DNA from: CAIMDX01 sp041652155
GTDB taxonomy: Bacteria > Patescibacteriota > Minisyncoccia > Minisyncoccales > JAQTVQ01
DNA: 5,893 nt
Reading direction: 5' to 3'
NCBI GenBank assembly: GCA_041652155.1
Contig: JBAZHV010000032.1
Coordinates: forward strand, 1-5,893
Both the position numbers and the translations under genes were made by a program. The notes under the pieces are model-generated. The model ran no database searches and was not told where the DNA came from. It saw nothing but the letters and a program-made list of their open reading frames with translations. The number at the start of each line of letters is the position of its first letter. The first letter of the stretch is position 1. Shown in pieces: positions 4,479-5,893 of this stretch.

Positions 4479-5893
4479 ATGTTGAAACCGACCATTGGCT
4501 TGGAGATCCATGCCGAACTGAATACCGCCACCAAGATGTTCTGCTATTGCAAGAACGATCCCGACCCTGTCAAGCCGAACGAAAACATCTGCCCTGTCTG
4601 CATGGGCCATCCGGGAACATTGCCGACGATAAACGATGAAGCAATAAAAAAAGTTATCAAAACGGGAATGGCTGTCGGCTGTTTCATTTTGCCGCATTCT
4701 AAATTCGACCGCAAGAACTATTTCTATCCCGATCTGCCTAAGGGCTACCAGGTCTCGCAGTACGACGAACCTCTTTGCGAAAGCGGATCTTTGGAGGTCA
4801 AAATTTCAGCTAACGTCGAAAAAGGAGAGGAGCAATACAAAAAAACAGTCAGGGTCAGAAGGATCCATATGGAAGAAGATACCGGCCGCTTGATCCATCC
4901 GGACGGCGCCGACCATTCCTTGGTCGATTTTAACCGCGCCGGAGTGCCGCTGATGGAACTGGTTACCGAGCCGGACATCCGATCGGCGACCGAAGCCCGC
5001 AGATTCGCGGAGGAGCTTCAGCTGGTTTTGAGATATTTGAACGTTTCTTACGCGGACATGGAAAAAGGCCAGATGAGAGTGGAGGCCAATATTTCTTTGT
5101 CGGAATTAAAAGATGGAAAATTGCCTGATGATGAAAAAGATCTTGGGACCAAGGTGGAGATAAAGAATCTCAATTCTTTCAAAGCGGTCGAAAGAGCCAT
5201 CGACTACGAAATAAAAAGACAGGCCAAAGCGCTGGAAACGGGGGAGAAGATAGTTCAAGAAACCCGCGGCTGGGACGATGTCAAAGGCAAGACTTACAGC
5301 CAGAGAGAGAAAGAAGGGGCCAAAGATTATCGTTATTTTCCTGAGCCGGACCTTCCGCCGATGGACCACTCCCAAGAATTTTTGGATGATATCAGAGGCC
5401 AAATGCCGGAATTGCCGGAGCAGAAGCGCAAGCGTTTCGCCGTTGAATATGGCTTGAGCGAAACGGAAACGGAAAATTTTGTCCAAGACAGGGATTTGGG
5501 AAAATATTTTGAAAAGACGATGTCCGAGCTTCATCAATGGGTTTGCGACACCAACGGGGGAAAAGAATTAAGCCAGGATGAATTTTTGAAACTGACCAGA
5601 CTGGCTTCCAATTATCTGTTGACCGATGTCCAGGGACTTTTAAGCGGAGAGTCCATCTCCAGTCCTGAATTTTTGATCACTCCGGAAAATTTCGGCGAGC
5701 TGATTTGTCTGATCTATCAGGGGAAAATATCTTCCAAGATCGCCAAGATGGTTTTGCTTGATATGTACGACACCGGAGCGGACCCGTCCCAGGTCATCGA
5801 GCAAAAAGGGTTGAATCAGATATCCGATTCTTCGGAGATAGAAGAAATAGTCAAAAAAGTGATAGCTGACAATCCAAAACCGGTGGAGGATTA
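4479..5893 (+). CDS. gatB: Asp-tRNA(Asn)/Glu-tRNA(Gln) amidotransferase subunit B (3' partial)
   Basis: The frame is open to the window end with 471 residues. GatB is usually about 475-500, so only a short C-terminal piece should be missing. With GatA and GatC it converts misacylated Glu-tRNA(Gln) and/or Asp-tRNA(Asn) to the amide form; GatB holds the tRNA and the ATP-dependent kinase activity. Hallmarks are PTIGLEIHAELNT (4-16), the cysteine set C22, C24, C38, C41 (FCYC and CPVC, a zinc-binding pattern), FDRKNYFYPDLPKGYQ (76-91), RIHMEEDTG (128-136), DFNRAGVPLMELVTEPD (150-166), TKVEIKNLNSFK (224-235) and KDYRYFPEPDLPP (282-294). The YqeY-like tail domain follows from about 400. ATG 4479 fits the family N-terminus; no Shine-Dalgarno site is visible. 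It lies 27 nt after deoC. gatA and gatC are not in the window. Confidence 0.97.
   Translation, partial: MLKPTIGLEIHAELNTATKMFCYCKNDPDPVKPNENICPVCMGHPGTLPTINDEAIKKVIKTGMAVGCFILPHSKFDRKNYFYPDLPKGYQVSQYDEPLCESGSLEVKISANVEKGEEQYKKTVRVRRIHMEEDTGRLIHPDGADHSLVDFNRAGVPLMELVTEPDIRSATEARRFAEELQLVLRYLNVSYADMEKGQMRVEANISLSELKDGKLPDDEKDLGTKVEIKNLNSFKAVERAIDYEIKRQAKALETGEKIVQETRGWDDVKGKTYSQREKEGAKDYRYFPEPDLPPMDHSQEFLDDIRGQMPELPEQKRKRFAVEYGLSETETENFVQDRDLGKYFEKTMSELHQWVCDTNGGKELSQDEFLKLTRLASNYLLTDVQGLLSGESISSPEFLITPENFGELICLIYQGKISSKIAKMVLLDMYDTGADPSQVIEQKGLNQISDSSEIEEIVKKVIADNPKPVED

Overview
The window most likely comes from a small-genome, uncultivated bacterium of the Patescibacteria/CPR type. The reasons are the style of the genes (a Parcubacteria-like thymidylate kinase and DeoC next to each other, a lone gatB), weak or absent Shine-Dalgarno sites, AT-rich intergenic inverted repeats, and a diversity-generating retroelement (DGR) aimed at a FISUMP-type surface protein. 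This lineage is an inference from sequence style, not a search result. The genetic code looks standard: TGA is used as a stop at 680-682. All real genes are on the + strand.

Region 1 (1 to about 2860) is a complete-looking DGR in the classic order target, avd, template repeat, reverse transcriptase. The target is the C-terminal 226 residues of a FISUMP-domain (Fibrobacter succinogenes major paralogous domain) protein, cut at its N-terminus by the window edge. Its last 62 codons are the variable repeat (VR, 488-674). The template repeat (TR, 1417-1603) is 187 bp long and aligns without gaps. The two differ at 19 positions, and 16 of these are adenines in TR, which is the hallmark of adenine-directed mutagenic retrohoming. 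An 11-bp hairpin follows VR and is absent after TR, as expected for a DGR target-recognition hairpin. The unusual point is that Avd, the TR and the reverse transcriptase lie in one uninterrupted reading frame (865-2793). The TR is therefore either translated as an Asn-rich linker in an Avd-TR-RT polyprotein, or the RT starts internally at a non-ATG codon right at the TR end. Two adjacent hairpins (1333-1398) precede TR and suggest a structured template RNA. A strong intrinsic terminator (2822-2858) ends the unit.

Region 2 (2859-3103) is non-coding and is dominated by a long nested inverted repeat (2871-3017).

Region 3 (3104-5893) is housekeeping: a thymidylate kinase homologue (tmk) whose Walker A lysine is replaced by valine, deoxyribose-phosphate aldolase (deoC), and gatB of the tRNA amidotransferase, which runs off the window end. 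tmk and deoC belong to deoxynucleotide metabolism. gatB makes correctly charged Gln-tRNA and/or Asn-tRNA. These genes have no evident functional tie to the DGR.
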